Positions 1-10,812 of a DNA stretch of 64,000 bases are shown here, piece after piece. The DNA is from Azospirillum formosense (GTDB taxonomy: Bacteria; Pseudomonadota; Alphaproteobacteria; Azospirillales; Azospirillaceae). Where the stretch lies: assembly GCF_040500525.1 (NCBI RefSeq), contig NZ_CP159402.1, positions 992,001-1,056,000 on the forward strand. The letters are read 5' to 3'. Both the position numbers and the translations under genes were made by a program. Positions within the stretch are counted from its first letter, which is position 1, and each line of letters opens with the position of its first letter. The notes below the pieces were generated by a model. It did no database searches, had not been told where the DNA came from, and saw only the letters and a program-made list of their open reading frames with translations.

Positions 1-90
1 ATGGCGGTTGAGAATGTGGACGGGGCGCTGGTCGGCGGCGCCGCGCTGAAGGCGGACGATTTCTGGGCGATCGCCACCAGTTGCCGCTAG
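1..90 (+). CDS. tpiA: Triose-phosphate isomerase, C-terminal fragment
   Basis: This is the last 29 codons of an open frame that enters from the left edge and stops with TAG. The residues read NVDGALVGGAALKADDF, which matches the phosphate-binding GGA loop and final helix of triose-phosphate isomerase, the glycolytic enzyme that interconverts dihydroxyacetone phosphate and glyceraldehyde 3-phosphate. The ATG at position 1 is internal to the gene and is not the true start. The neighbours secG and pyrG in the same direction fit the common alphaproteobacterial order tpiA-secG-pyrG, which strengthens the call made on so short a fragment. Confidence 0.85.
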   Translation: MAVENVDGALVGGAALKADDFWAIATSCR

Positions 91-124
91 CATATCGCGC
101 AGGACCGCGTTAAAAACAGTGGGC

Positions 125-166
125 GCGCGCCACGGGCCCTTGCCAAGGTCCGTGGCGCGCTGTTGG
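125..166 (+). terminator. Hairpin after tpiA, possible terminator
   Basis: An 11-bp perfect inverted repeat (GCGCGCCACGG at 125-135, complement at 150-160) is followed by a weak T-rich stretch (TGTTGGTTT). It sits between tpiA and secG. It may end tpiA transcripts in part, or simply be a structured spacer in a tpiA-secG transcript. The tail is poor for a classical intrinsic terminator. Confidence 0.45.
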
Positions 167-218
167 TTTGGGCGGTCCCTGCGGATCGCTCCGGGAAGGG
201 ATCAAGGGAACGGGCTGC

Positions 219-2340
<2,122 letters not shown>

Positions 2341-2349
2341 TGCGCCGAA

Positions 2350-2372
2350 CGGGGGAGGGCATTCCTCCCCCG
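2350..2372 (+). other. Hairpin directly after pyrG
   Basis: A GGGGGAGG/CCTCCCCC stem (2351-2358 with 2364-2371, plus one flanking C-G pair) begins ten bases after the pyrG stop. There is no T tract, so it is more likely a 3'-end stabilising or pausing structure than a terminator. A proper terminator follows at 2411. Confidence 0.5.
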
Positions 2373-2410
2373 CGCGTTCCGGTTCCAGGGTTCCGGTGGG
2401 TATAGTGACA

Positions 2411-2440
2411 GCGGCGGCCGAGCCAACGGCCGCCGCTTTT
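2411..2440 (+). terminator. Intrinsic terminator after pyrG
   Basis: A perfect 10-bp stem (GCGGCGGCCG at 2411-2420, complement at 2427-2436) with a 6-nt loop is followed by TTTT. It ends pyrG transcription upstream of the dienelactone hydrolase-like gene. Confidence 0.85.
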
Positions 2441-2510
2441 GCGTTATGGGCCGGGGGAAAACCAAGGGACCCCGGAGAGCCGAAGGCAAAACCAAGGGTT
2501 GGGAGACACC

Positions 2511-3209
2511 ATGACCGACATCAGCATCCCCGCCGGCGACGGCGGCAGCTTTTCCGCCTATGTGGCCAAGCCGGCGGGCGGCGGACCGGCGCCGGGACTC
2601 GTCGTCATCCAGGAGATCTTCGGGGTCAACCAGGTCATGCGCGACCTGTGCGACGGCTTCGCCGCCCAGGGCTGGCTGGCCGTCTGCCCGGACCTGTTCT
2701 GGCGGCAGGAGCCGGGCGTGCAGATCACCGACAAGACTCAGGAGGAGTGGAACCGCGCCTTCGCCCTGATGAACGGCATGGACCAGGACAAGGCGGTGGA
2801 CGACCTCAAGGCCACGCTGGCGTGGCTGCGCCAGAGCCCCGACTGCACGGGCAAGGCCGGGTCGGTCGGCTACTGCCTGGGCGGCCGGCTGGCCTTCATG
2901 ATGGCGGCGCGGTCCGATTCCGACGCCAACGTCAGCTACTACGGCGTCGGCCTCGACGGTCTGACCGGCGAGGCGGCGAGCATCACCAAGCCGCTGCTGA
3001 TGCACATCGCCGAGAAGGACCAGTTCGTCCCGGCGGAGGCCCGTGAGAAGATCCTGGCCGCGGTGAAGGGCAACCCGAACGTCACCGCCCACGTCTATCC
3101 GGGTGTGGACCACGCCTTCGCCCGCGCCGGCGGCGCTCATTTCGACGCCGAGGCGGCGGAGCTTGCCAACGGGCGCACGACAGCCTTCTTCAAGCAGCAT
3201 CTGGGTTGA
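2511..3209 (+). CDS. Dienelactone hydrolase family protein
   Basis: The protein is a 232-residue cytosolic alpha/beta hydrolase. The family signs are an early VVIQEIFGVN segment with the structural Glu, a nucleophile-elbow cysteine (Cys122 in GYCLGG) and a C-terminal histidine in VDHAF. Together these give the Cys-Asp-His arrangement of carboxymethylenebutenolidase (dienelactone hydrolase). Known members open lactones from chlorocatechol degradation, but most genomic copies, including those far from catechol genes as here, have unknown substrates. ATG 2511 follows a GGGAGACACC ribosome-binding stretch; an earlier in-frame start at 2439 overlaps the terminator and is unlikely. It lies between pyrG and kdsA without an evident functional link to either. 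Confidence 0.85.
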   Translation: MTDISIPAGDGGSFSAYVAKPAGGGPAPGLVVIQEIFGVNQVMRDLCDGFAAQGWLAVCPDLFWRQEPGVQITDKTQEEWNRAFALMNGMDQDKAVDDLKATLAWLRQSPDCTGKAGSVGYCLGGRLAFMMAARSDSDANVSYYGVGLDGLTGEAASITKPLLMHIAEKDQFVPAEAREKILAAVKGNPNVTAHVYPGVDHAFARAGGAHFDAEAAELANGRTTAFFKQHLG

Positions 3210-3311
3210 CGCCATTCCGGTTGACCGGGATCGCCGATATCTGGGAAGGAATGGGCAGCGCGAGGGGCCGTCGGCAAGAGTCCCCTCGCATTGCTTTTTG
3301 GAGAGCACGGG

Positions 3312-4139
3312 ATGACCACCGCCAAGACCGTCCAGATCGGCAACCTGACCATCGCCAACGACCGGCCCTTCACCCTGATCGCCGGACCGTGCCAGATGGA
3401 AAGCCGCGACCACGCGCTGGAGACGGCGGCGGCGCTGGTGGAGATGACCGGCGCGCTCGGCATCGGGCTGATCTACAAGTCGTCCTTCGACAAGGCCAAC
3501 CGCACCTCCATCAGCACCGCGCGCGGCCTCGGCATGGACAAGGCGCTTCCGATCTTCGCCGAGATCAAGGAGCGGTTCGGCTGCCCGGTGATCACCGACG
3601 TGCACGAGGCCGACCAGTGCTCCCCGGTGGCCGAGGTGATGGACGTTCTCCAGATCCCCGCCTTCCTGTGCCGCCAGACCGATTTGCTGATCGCCGCGGC
3701 GAAGACGGGGCGGGCGGTCAACGTCAAGAAGGGCCAGTTCCTCGCCCCCTGGGACATGAAGAACGTCGCGGCGAAGCTGGTGGCGTCGGGCAACGACAAG
3801 GTGCTGCTGTGCGAGCGCGGCGCCAGCTTCGGCTACAACACGCTGGTGTCGGACATGCGCTCCCTGCCGATCATGGCGGAGACCGGCTTCCCGGTGGTGT
3901 TCGACGCCACCCATTCGGTGCAGCAGCCGGGCGGGCAGGGCACGACCTCCGGCGGCCAGCGCGAGTTCGTTCCGGTGCTGGCCCGCGCCGCCATCGCCGT
4001 GGGCGTCGCCGCGGTCTTCATGGAAACCCACGAGAATCCGGACTGCGCGCCCAGCGACGGCCCGAACATGGTCCCGCTGAAGGAGATGCCGGCCCTGCTG
4101 GCGCGGCTCCAGGCCTTCGACCGTCTGGCGAAGGCCTGA
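3312..4139 (+). CDS. kdsA: 3-deoxy-8-phosphooctulonate (KDO-8-P) synthase
   Basis: The 275-residue enzyme condenses phosphoenolpyruvate with arabinose 5-phosphate to give KDO-8-phosphate for lipopolysaccharide inner core. The family motifs are present: [13 protein letters not shown] near the N-terminus, [17 protein letters not shown], and [11 protein letters not shown]. The sequence QTDLL after CRQ matches the synthase core. Length is normal for KdsA. ATG 3312 was chosen because a 7-residue upstream extension has no family support and a TGGAGAG ribosome-binding site precedes 3312. It indicates a Gram-negative organism with KDO-containing LPS. Confidence 0.95.
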   Translation: MTTAKTVQIGNLTIANDRPFTLIAGPCQMESRDHALETAAALVEMTGALGIGLIYKSSFDKANRTSISTARGLGMDKALPIFAEIKERFGCPVITDVHEADQCSPVAEVMDVLQIPAFLCRQTDLLIAAAKTGRAVNVKKGQFLAPWDMKNVAAKLVASGNDKVLLCERGASFGYNTLVSDMRSLPIMAETGFPVVFDATHSVQQPGGQGTTSGGQREFVPVLARAAIAVGVAAVFMETHENPDCAPSDGPNMVPLKEMPALLARLQAFDRLAKA

Positions 4140-4260
4140 CAAGAGAGCCTGACGAAAGGACAGGTCCGGGAACGGCGTGCCGGTCCCGGCGTTGCCCAAG
4201 GCACCGCGGGCGCCGCGCTTACCGGTGGAGCGCCCGCGGGTTGAGCCATGGAGCAACGCC

Positions 4261-4695
4261 ATGAAGCCGATCCGCCTGTGCGCCATCGCCGCCGTCGCCA
4301 GCCTTGGCGCGATGATCGCCGTTCCCGCCGTCGCGCAATCGACCGCGCCGTCCGCAACGCCGTCCACCGCACCCATGCCGCAGGCCAAGCCGGCCATGCC
4401 GCCGGGCCACAGCGGCGCCACCACCGCGCCGCCGATGGGCAGCGGGTCGTCGTCGACCGCAAAGGCCAAGGTCATCGACCTCAACACCGCCGGCAAGGAC
4501 GAGCTTCAGACCTTGCCGGGAATCGGCGAGGCGCGGTCCGAGGCGATCATGAAGAACCGCCCCTACCGCTCGAAGGACGAACTGGTCAGCAAGAAGATCG
4601 TCCCGCAGAACGTCTATGATGACATCAAGGGCCGGATCGCCGCAGTCGGCGGTTCCAAGACCAGCGCCTCGGCGGCGGGCACCCCGAAGAAGTGA
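4261..4695 (+). CDS. Exported helix-hairpin-helix (ComEA-like) protein
   Basis: The 144-residue protein has a clear Sec signal peptide (residues 1-26, ending AVAQ) followed by an Ala/Pro/Ser-rich linker (about 27-75). The C-terminal domain has two helix-hairpin-helix turns (DLNTAGKDELQTLPGIG, then YRSKDELVSKKIV). Such domains bind DNA backbone non-specifically, and exported versions resemble the DNA-receptor domain of ComEA used in natural transformation. No other competence genes are adjacent, so the role is open: periplasmic DNA binding is inferred from the fold only. The ATG at 4261 starts exactly at the signal peptide; an in-frame upstream extension to 4177 would bury it. Confidence 0.75.
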   Translation: MKPIRLCAIAAVASLGAMIAVPAVAQSTAPSATPSTAPMPQAKPAMPPGHSGATTAPPMGSGSSSTAKAKVIDLNTAGKDELQTLPGIGEARSEAIMKNRPYRSKDELVSKKIVPQNVYDDIKGRIAAVGGSKTSASAAGTPKK

Positions 4696-4702
4696 GCCAG
4701 TC

Positions 4703-4785
4703 CCCTCTCCCCTCCGCTCACGCTCAAACGACGTTTGGGCTGACGGGACCGGCGGGCCTGTGGCTGTCCGGAAGCGGGGAGAGGG
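4703..4785. terminator. Long inverted repeat between convergent genes
   Basis: CCCTCTCCCC (4703-4712) pairs with GGGGAGAGGG (4776-4785). Inside lies a second small hairpin (CAAACG at 4725-4730 with CGTTTG at 4732-4737). The element fills the gap between the convergent helix-hairpin-helix gene and pqqE. Its right arm contains a 16-mer (GGGAGAGGGTGGCCCG, 4777-4792) that recurs exactly at 35934, so this is probably a degenerate copy of the REP-like family described at 35920. Confidence 0.6.
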
Positions 4786-4795
4786 TGGCCCGCCC

Positions 4796-5902
4796 TTACA
4801 GGCTGAAGCTCCGGTAGGTGATCGGCGTCTCGGCCGTTCCGCCGTCCGCCGCCGCGATGTCGCCCAGCCGGCCGTGATGCTCCGACAGATCGCACACCGG
4901 GTCGGCGTTGTCGGCGTTGCCGGTCAGCGCCAGCGCCTGGCAGCGGCAGCCGCCCCAGTCGATCTCCTTCTGGTCGCAGCTCCGGCAGGGCTGCGGCATC
5001 CAGTCGGTGCCGCGGTAGCGCTGGAAGGCGGTGGAATTGGCCCAGATGTCGGCCAGCGGGCGCTCCGTCACCCGATCAAACGTCAGGCCGGGGATCGTCT
5101 CGGCGGCATGGCAGGGCAGGACCGCGCCGCTGGGCGTGACGTTCAGGAATTTGCGGCCCCAGCCGCCCATGCAGGCCTTCGGGCGCTTGGCGTAATAGTC
5201 GGGCACCACATAATCGACGACCAGCCGGCCCTTCAGCTCCGGCAGGCGGGCGCGCACCCGCTCGTCCATGCGGACCAGCTGCTCGCGGGTCGGCATCAGG
5301 GCGGCGCGGTTTTTCAGCGCCCAGCCGTAATACTGGACGTTGGCGATCTCAATGCGGCCCGCCTTCAGCTCCAGCGCCATGTCGATGAAATCGTCCACCC
5401 GGTCGATGTTGTGGCGCTGCACGATGGCGTTGACGGTCAGCGCCATGCCAACGTCGGTGACCGCGCGCGCCACCTCCAGCTTCTTCGGCTGGCCGCCGGG
5501 GAAGCCGCTGATCAGTTCGGCCTTGGCGGGCTGCGTGTCCTGGAAGCCGATCTGCACATGCTGGAGCCCGGCGTCGCGCAGCCGTTCCAGCCGCGCCCGG
5601 TCGAGCAGAACCGCCGAGGTGATCAGGTTGGCGTAGAGCCCGGCCGCGGTGGCGTGGGCGATCAGCGCCTCCAGGTCCTTGCGCGCCGTCGGCTCGCCGC
5701 CGGAAAAATGCACCTGGATGATGCCGAGGTCCGCAGCCTCGTCGAGCACGCGGCACCAGGCGGCGGTGTCCAGCTCCCGGCTGGCCGGGTCGAGCGCCAG
5801 CGGGTTGGAGCAGTAGGCGCAGCGCAGCGGGCAGCGGTGCGTCAGTTCCGCCAGCAGGGCCAGCGGCGGTTCCAGTCCGGTCGTGGCGCCACAGAAGGTC
5901 AT
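4796..5902 (-). CDS. pqqE: PQQ biosynthesis radical SAM protein PqqE
   Basis: The 368-residue radical SAM enzyme forms the carbon-carbon bond between the conserved Glu and Tyr side chains of the PqqA peptide, the first step in making the redox cofactor pyrroloquinoline quinone. The radical SAM cluster motif CxxxCxxC is Cys24, Cys28 and Cys31 (RCPLRCAYC), followed by the SAM-binding GGEPTAR segment. The C-terminal SPASM domain has the expected auxiliary cysteines (CMGG, CHAAE, CRSCD, GGCRCQ, CDLSEHH). Its ATG overlaps the pqqD stop by 4 bp (ATGA), implying translational coupling. It is the last gene of the operon and ends facing the convergent exported HhH gene. Confidence 0.96.
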   Translation of the reverse strand: MTFCGATTGLEPPLALLAELTHRCPLRCAYCSNPLALDPASRELDTAAWCRVLDEAADLGIIQVHFSGGEPTARKDLEALIAHATAAGLYANLITSAVLLDRARLERLRDAGLQHVQIGFQDTQPAKAELISGFPGGQPKKLEVARAVTDVGMALTVNAIVQRHNIDRVDDFIDMALELKAGRIEIANVQYYGWALKNRAALMPTREQLVRMDERVRARLPELKGRLVVDYVVPDYYAKRPKACMGGWGRKFLNVTPSGAVLPCHAAETIPGLTFDRVTERPLADIWANSTAFQRYRGTDWMPQPCRSCDQKEIDWGGCRCQALALTGNADNADPVCDLSEHHGRLGDIAAADGGTAETPITYRSFSL

Positions 5903-6201
5903 CGGGTCAGGAACCCTTTCGCAATCATGTCGCCCAACAACTCCAACACATCCGCGGCGATCTCGTCCCGCGACGCGTCGAATTGCGCGGCCAGCGTCCC
6001 GATGGCCGTGGCCACCGTCACCGGAGGCTGGCCCGCCTGGGATGATGCGGTGACCGCGCGCACCACCTCCAGCGCCACCTCGTCCAGGATCAGCACGCGC
6101 TCCGGCCCCAGAAGCTGCCAGTGGCCGCGCACCCGGTCCTGGCGGAGCATGACGCCGGGGGCCAGCCGGACCCGGTCCTCCTCGGTCACACCGTCCGTCA
6201 T
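5899..6201 (-). CDS. pqqD: PQQ biosynthesis peptide chaperone PqqD
   Basis: The 100-residue winged-helix RiPP recognition protein binds the PqqA precursor peptide and presents it to PqqE. Family features are the N-terminal VRLAPGVMLRQDRVRG and the VLILDEVALEVV segment. The frame can be extended upstream to 6303, but the extension overlaps pqqC in another frame. The ATG at 6201, which overlaps the pqqC stop by 4 bp exactly as the other pqq junctions do, is therefore preferred. PqqD is fused to PqqC in some organisms; here it is separate. Confidence 0.93.
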   Translation of the reverse strand: MTDGVTEEDRVRLAPGVMLRQDRVRGHWQLLGPERVLILDEVALEVVRAVTASSQAGQPPVTVATAIGTLAAQFDASRDEIAADVLELLGDMIAKGFLTR

Positions 6202-6974
6202 CGCCGGTAGACCGTCGGTTCCATGTCGTCCGGAACGAAGGCGCCGGGCGGGATCAGGGCGGGCGACACATAGGCGTGGTGCAGCGCGTCCAACTGCGCC
6301 CACAGAAGCTCCGCCTTGTGGCGCAGGGCGGCGATCACCTGTTGCTGCTGCTCCGGCGTCCGGGCGTTGTCGAGCACGTAGTCGAGCCCGAACTCGACGT
6401 CGCGCGGCGCCTCGTCCAGCCGCTTGCGGAAGTAGGACAGGGTGGCGTCGTTGGCGAAGGCGTAATAGGCCTCGAACCCGGCGATGCGCTCGCGGTGGAT
6501 GGCCGGGGCGAACAGCTCGGTCAGGGACGAGGCGACGGCCTCCAGCGTCGACTTGCTCGACACGAAGTTGACATAGGAATCGACGGCGTAGCGGGTCGCC
6601 GGCAGGATGCCCCTCAGCGAGGTGACATAGTCGCGGTCCAGACCCAGCCCGTCGGTCAGGCGCAGCCAGCGCTCGATCCCGCCGACCTTGCCTTCCTCGC
6701 GCTCCCGGCTCTCGCCGAAGCCGTCATGGTCGAGCACGCGCTGGATCCAGATGCGGCGCAGCGCCGGATCGTCCATCCGCGCCATCAAGGCCAGATCCTT
6801 TCGGGGAATGCAGACCTGATAGTAGAAGCGGTTCAGCGCCCAGGCCTGGACCTGCCCGCGCTTCAGCTTGCCGCCGTGCAGCAGTTTGTGGAAGGGGTGG
6901 AGGTCGTGGTACTGGCGCTCGCCGATGGCGCGCAACTCGCGTTCCAACTCCTCGCGCGACAGCGCTGACGTCAT
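6198..6974 (-). CDS. pqqC: Pyrroloquinoline-quinone synthase PqqC
   Basis: The 258-residue cofactorless oxidase catalyses the final ring closure and eight-electron oxidation that gives PQQ. The all-helical family sequence is recognisable: YHDLHPFHKLLHGG, ALNRFYYQ, PRKDLALMAR, the VLDHDG segment, and the Tyr/Lys-rich RYAVDSYVNFV and AYYAF stretches that form the active-site cavity. The start ATG (6974) overlaps the pqqB stop by 4 bp. The same reading frame is open far upstream through pqqB, but that part is a shadow. Length is standard for PqqC. Confidence 0.95.
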   Translation of the reverse strand: MTSALSREELERELRAIGERQYHDLHPFHKLLHGGKLKRGQVQAWALNRFYYQVCIPRKDLALMARMDDPALRRIWIQRVLDHDGFGESREREEGKVGGIERWLRLTDGLGLDRDYVTSLRGILPATRYAVDSYVNFVSSKSTLEAVASSLTELFAPAIHRERIAGFEAYYAFANDATLSYFRKRLDEAPRDVEFGLDYVLDNARTPEQQQQVIAALRHKAELLWAQLDALHHAYVSPALIPPGAFVPDDMEPTVYRR

Positions 6975-7900
6975 AGCGTGAACTCCATCCCGTCGTGGGC
7001 GATCTCCCAATCTTCGGCGGTGGCGGCGGCCCGCTCGGGCGAGTCGTCCAGCAGCGCCGGGTTGGTGTTGTTGATGTGGACGAAGACCTTGCGCCGCACG
7101 CCCAGCCCCGCGAAGGCGGCGATGGAGCCGTCCGGGCCGGACATCGCCATGTGGCCCATGCGCTGGCCGGTCTTGCTGCCGGTGCCGGCGCGGATCATTT
7201 CGTCGTCGGTCCAGGTGGTGCCGTCGAACAGCACCAGCGGCGCCCCGCGCAGCCGGTCGGCCAGCCAGCCCGGCATCGCCGAGCAGCCGGGGATGTAGAA
7301 GAACTCCCCGTCGCCGTTGCGGTCGCGGATGCGCAGCGCCACCGTGTCCTCCGCCACAGAGCCGAAGCCGGCGGCGGTCGGGTCCTCCAGATAGAGCGCG
7401 ACCTTGCCGGGCACGGCGAAGGCTTCGACCTCGAAGGGGAAGGGGGTTCCGGCGGCGTCGGCGGGCACCCAGGGCCGGTCCAGCGCCATGGCGCGGCGCG
7501 GCGCAAGCTCCGGGTTGACCACGCGGAAGACGGCGTTCGCCTCCAGCACGCCGTGCACCCGGTCGGTGGCGTAGACGGCCAACGGCTGGGATTCGCGCAG
7601 CGTCAGCAACCCCGCCACATGGTCGATGTCGGCGTTGGTCAGCACCGCCGCGGCGATGGGGCTGTGGCGCAGACCGTTTTGCGGATGCAGCGCCGGGTTG
7701 GCGAGGATCTGCCGGCCAATGTCCGGCGAGGCGTTCAGCAGAAGCCAGCGCCCGTCGCCGCCGCTGACCGCCAGCGACGACTGGGTGCGCGGACGGGCCG
7801 CCAAGTCGCCGGAGCGGGCGCGCCGGCAGCCCGCGCAGTTGCAGTTCCACTGCGGAAAACCGCCGCCCGCGGCGGAGCCAAGGACGAGAATCGTCAGCAT
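6971..7900 (-). CDS. pqqB: PQQ biosynthesis protein PqqB
   Basis: The 309-residue protein belongs to the metallo-beta-lactamase fold. It is needed for full PQQ production and acts as a hydroxylase on the tyrosine-derived intermediate in recent biochemical work. The N-terminus is typical: LTILVLGSAAGGGFPQWNC, followed by the cysteine-rich NCAGC zinc-binding stretch. An NADIDH segment stands where canonical metallo-beta-lactamases have HxHxDH, the known degenerate metal site of PqqB. It is the first of four genes overlapping by 4 bp, and lies 96 bp downstream of pqqA across a tandem repeat. Confidence 0.95.
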   Translation of the reverse strand: MLTILVLGSAAGGGFPQWNCNCAGCRRARSGDLAARPRTQSSLAVSGGDGRWLLLNASPDIGRQILANPALHPQNGLRHSPIAAAVLTNADIDHVAGLLTLRESQPLAVYATDRVHGVLEANAVFRVVNPELAPRRAMALDRPWVPADAAGTPFPFEVEAFAVPGKVALYLEDPTAAGFGSVAEDTVALRIRDRNGDGEFFYIPGCSAMPGWLADRLRGAPLVLFDGTTWTDDEMIRAGTGSKTGQRMGHMAMSGPDGSIAAFAGLGVRRKVFVHINNTNPALLDDSPERAAATAEDWEIAHDGMEFTL

Positions 7901-7913
7901 CGGGTGTCTTTCC

Positions 7914-7969
7914 GAGTCAGGCGGCCCGAATCAGGCAATCCAAATCAGGCGGTCCAAATCAGGCGGCGG
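7914..7969. repeat. Four 14-bp imperfect tandem repeats between pqqA and pqqB
   Basis: Four consecutive 14-bp units occupy 7914-7927, 7928-7941, 7942-7955 and 7956-7969. All share the core TCAGGC, and the last three share AATCAGGC. The unit length is not a multiple of three, and on the operon strand a TGA lies in each unit, so the array is non-coding. It sits in the only real intergenic space of the pqq operon, where processing or attenuation between the highly needed PqqA peptide and the enzymes would be expected. Function is unknown. Confidence 0.85.
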
Positions 7970-7996
7970 TCGTCACGCATGGCAACGGGCCGGCGC

Positions 7997-8077
7997 TCAG
8001 AGACGGGCGCAGGCGTAGGCGTTGATTTCGGTGCCGACGGGAATTTCGACGATCTGGGGCTTGCGCCAGGTCTTCAT
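7997..8077 (-). CDS. pqqA: PQQ precursor peptide PqqA
   Basis: This 26-residue peptide is the ribosomal precursor of pyrroloquinoline quinone. It reads MKTWRKPQIVEIPVGTE followed by INAYACARL. The two residues that are joined to build the cofactor, Glu17 and Tyr21, have the invariant ExxxY spacing. A strong ribosome-binding site (GGAGGA) lies 8 bases before the ATG. The gene is too short for most gene callers but its position directly upstream of pqqB and the family sequence make it secure. It is the first gene of the minus-strand operon. Confidence 0.97.
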   Translation of the reverse strand: MKTWRKPQIVEIPVGTEINAYACARL

Positions 8078-8159
8078 GGTTGGGTCCTCCGCGCTTGGAT
8101 TGGCCTTGGGGTGATTCCCAGGGGCTGTTGCCGCCCGCCGCGGGCGGCCCCGCTAGCGA

Positions 8160-9678
<1,519 letters not shown>

Positions 9679-9705
9679 CGCGCCTTCAGGAGTTCCGCCA
9701 TGGAA

Positions 9706-9740
9706 AGCCCCTTCCCGGGAGACCGGGGAGGGGCTTTTTT
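9706..9740 (+). terminator. Intrinsic terminator after eno
   Basis: A 13-bp stem (9706-9718 with 9723-9735, one G-U pair) capped by a GAGA tetraloop is followed by six T. This is a strong Rho-independent terminator 27 bases after the eno stop. Confidence 0.93.
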
Positions 9741-9898
9741 CTGTGGTCTTCCGGGGTTGCGACCGGTGCGCGGGAGATTTCCAAATCACCACCGTGCAAG
9801 GGGCGCGCGCTTCTGGTAAACAGCCGCCATAGTTTCGCCCGCTTGGGCCGGCACCCTCTCAACGACGGCTTTTTCCGCCCGGACAGGACCCCCGACGC

Positions 9899-10804
9899 AT
9901 GACCAAGACCACTTCATTCGCCGCTCTGCTGCTCGGCGGCCTGCTGTGCAGCGGTTCCGTCCTCGCGCAGACGGTTTCGCTGCAGGATCGTCTGGACCGG
10001 CTGGAGTCGGGGGTGGAGGCGCTGGGCGGGCGCGTCGAGGTGGCGCAGGCCTATCCGGGCAATTCCTACACGCGCGGGCAGACCGCCGAGATCCAGCCGT
10101 CCCTGGCCGCGGATTTCGAGGTGCGGCTGCAGAAGCTGGAGCGCGCCCTGTCGGAACTGACCGGGCGCTATGAAGAGGCGACCTATCAGATCTCGCAGAT
10201 GAAGGACCGGCTGGAGCGGGTCAACAGCGACATCGATTTCCGCCTGAAGGAGCTGGAAAGCAAGGGCGGCGGAGCGGCCAGCGATCCGTTCGGCGGTCCG
10301 GCCAAGCCCAGCGCGGCGGCTCCGGCGGCGGCCCCCAGCGCCGCCAAGGCGCCCGAGAAGGCGGCTGACAAGCCGGCGGAGAAGCAGGCCGCCGCCCTGG
10401 CGCCGCTGCCCGCCAATTCGACCCCGGAAAAGCAGTACGAGCACGCCTTCGAGCTGCTGCGCCAGTCCGACTACGACAAGGCGGAAAAGGCCTTCAGCGA
10501 CTTCCTGGCGAAGAACAAGAACCACCAGCTCGCCGGCAACGCCCAGTACTGGCTGGGTGAGACCTATTACGTCCGCAACAAGTTCCAGGACGCCGCCGTG
10601 GCCTTCGCCGAGGGCGTGCAGAAGTACCCGAAGAACAACAAGGCGGCGGACAACCTGCTGAAGCTCGGCATGTCGCTGCAGCAGCTGAACCAGAAGAAGG
10701 ACGCCTGCACGGCCTTCAACCAGCTGATCACCAAGTTCCCCGAAGCGTCGGCGAGCGTGAAGCGCCGCGCCGACACCGAGCGCCGCCGCCTGAACTGCGC
10801 CTGA
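9899..10804 (+). CDS. cpoB: Tol-Pal associated periplasmic protein CpoB (YbgF)
   Basis: The 301-residue exported protein has a signal peptide (about 1-23, ending VLAQ) and an N-terminal coiled coil (roughly 26-115, LQDRLDRLESGVEALGG and later LEERVNS-like heptads). A low-complexity Ala/Lys/Pro linker (about 118-168) leads into a C-terminal set of tetratricopeptide repeats, starting EKQYEHAFELLRQSDYDKAEKAF. CpoB links the Tol-Pal envelope machine to peptidoglycan synthesis during division. The tol-pal genes themselves are not in this window. tilS begins 8 bases downstream and ftsH follows, the usual alphaproteobacterial order pal-ybgF-tilS-ftsH. Confidence 0.9.
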   Translation: MTKTTSFAALLLGGLLCSGSVLAQTVSLQDRLDRLESGVEALGGRVEVAQAYPGNSYTRGQTAEIQPSLAADFEVRLQKLERALSELTGRYEEATYQISQMKDRLERVNSDIDFRLKELESKGGGAASDPFGGPAKPSAAAPAAAPSAAKAPEKAADKPAEKQAAALAPLPANSTPEKQYEHAFELLRQSDYDKAEKAFSDFLAKNKNHQLAGNAQYWLGETYYVRNKFQDAAVAFAEGVQKYPKNNKAADNLLKLGMSLQQLNQKKDACTAFNQLITKFPEASASVKRRADTERRRLNCA

Positions 10805-10812
10805 CGGGCGCG

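Noticed and set aside
4616-6571. Plus-strand frame of 651 codons opposite pqqE, pqqD and pqqC
   Set aside because: It is antisense to conserved pqq genes, and has the composition of a GC-driven shadow.
7914-7969. CRISPR array
   Set aside because: The repeats are 14 bp, directly adjacent and without unique spacers, so they are simple tandem repeats.
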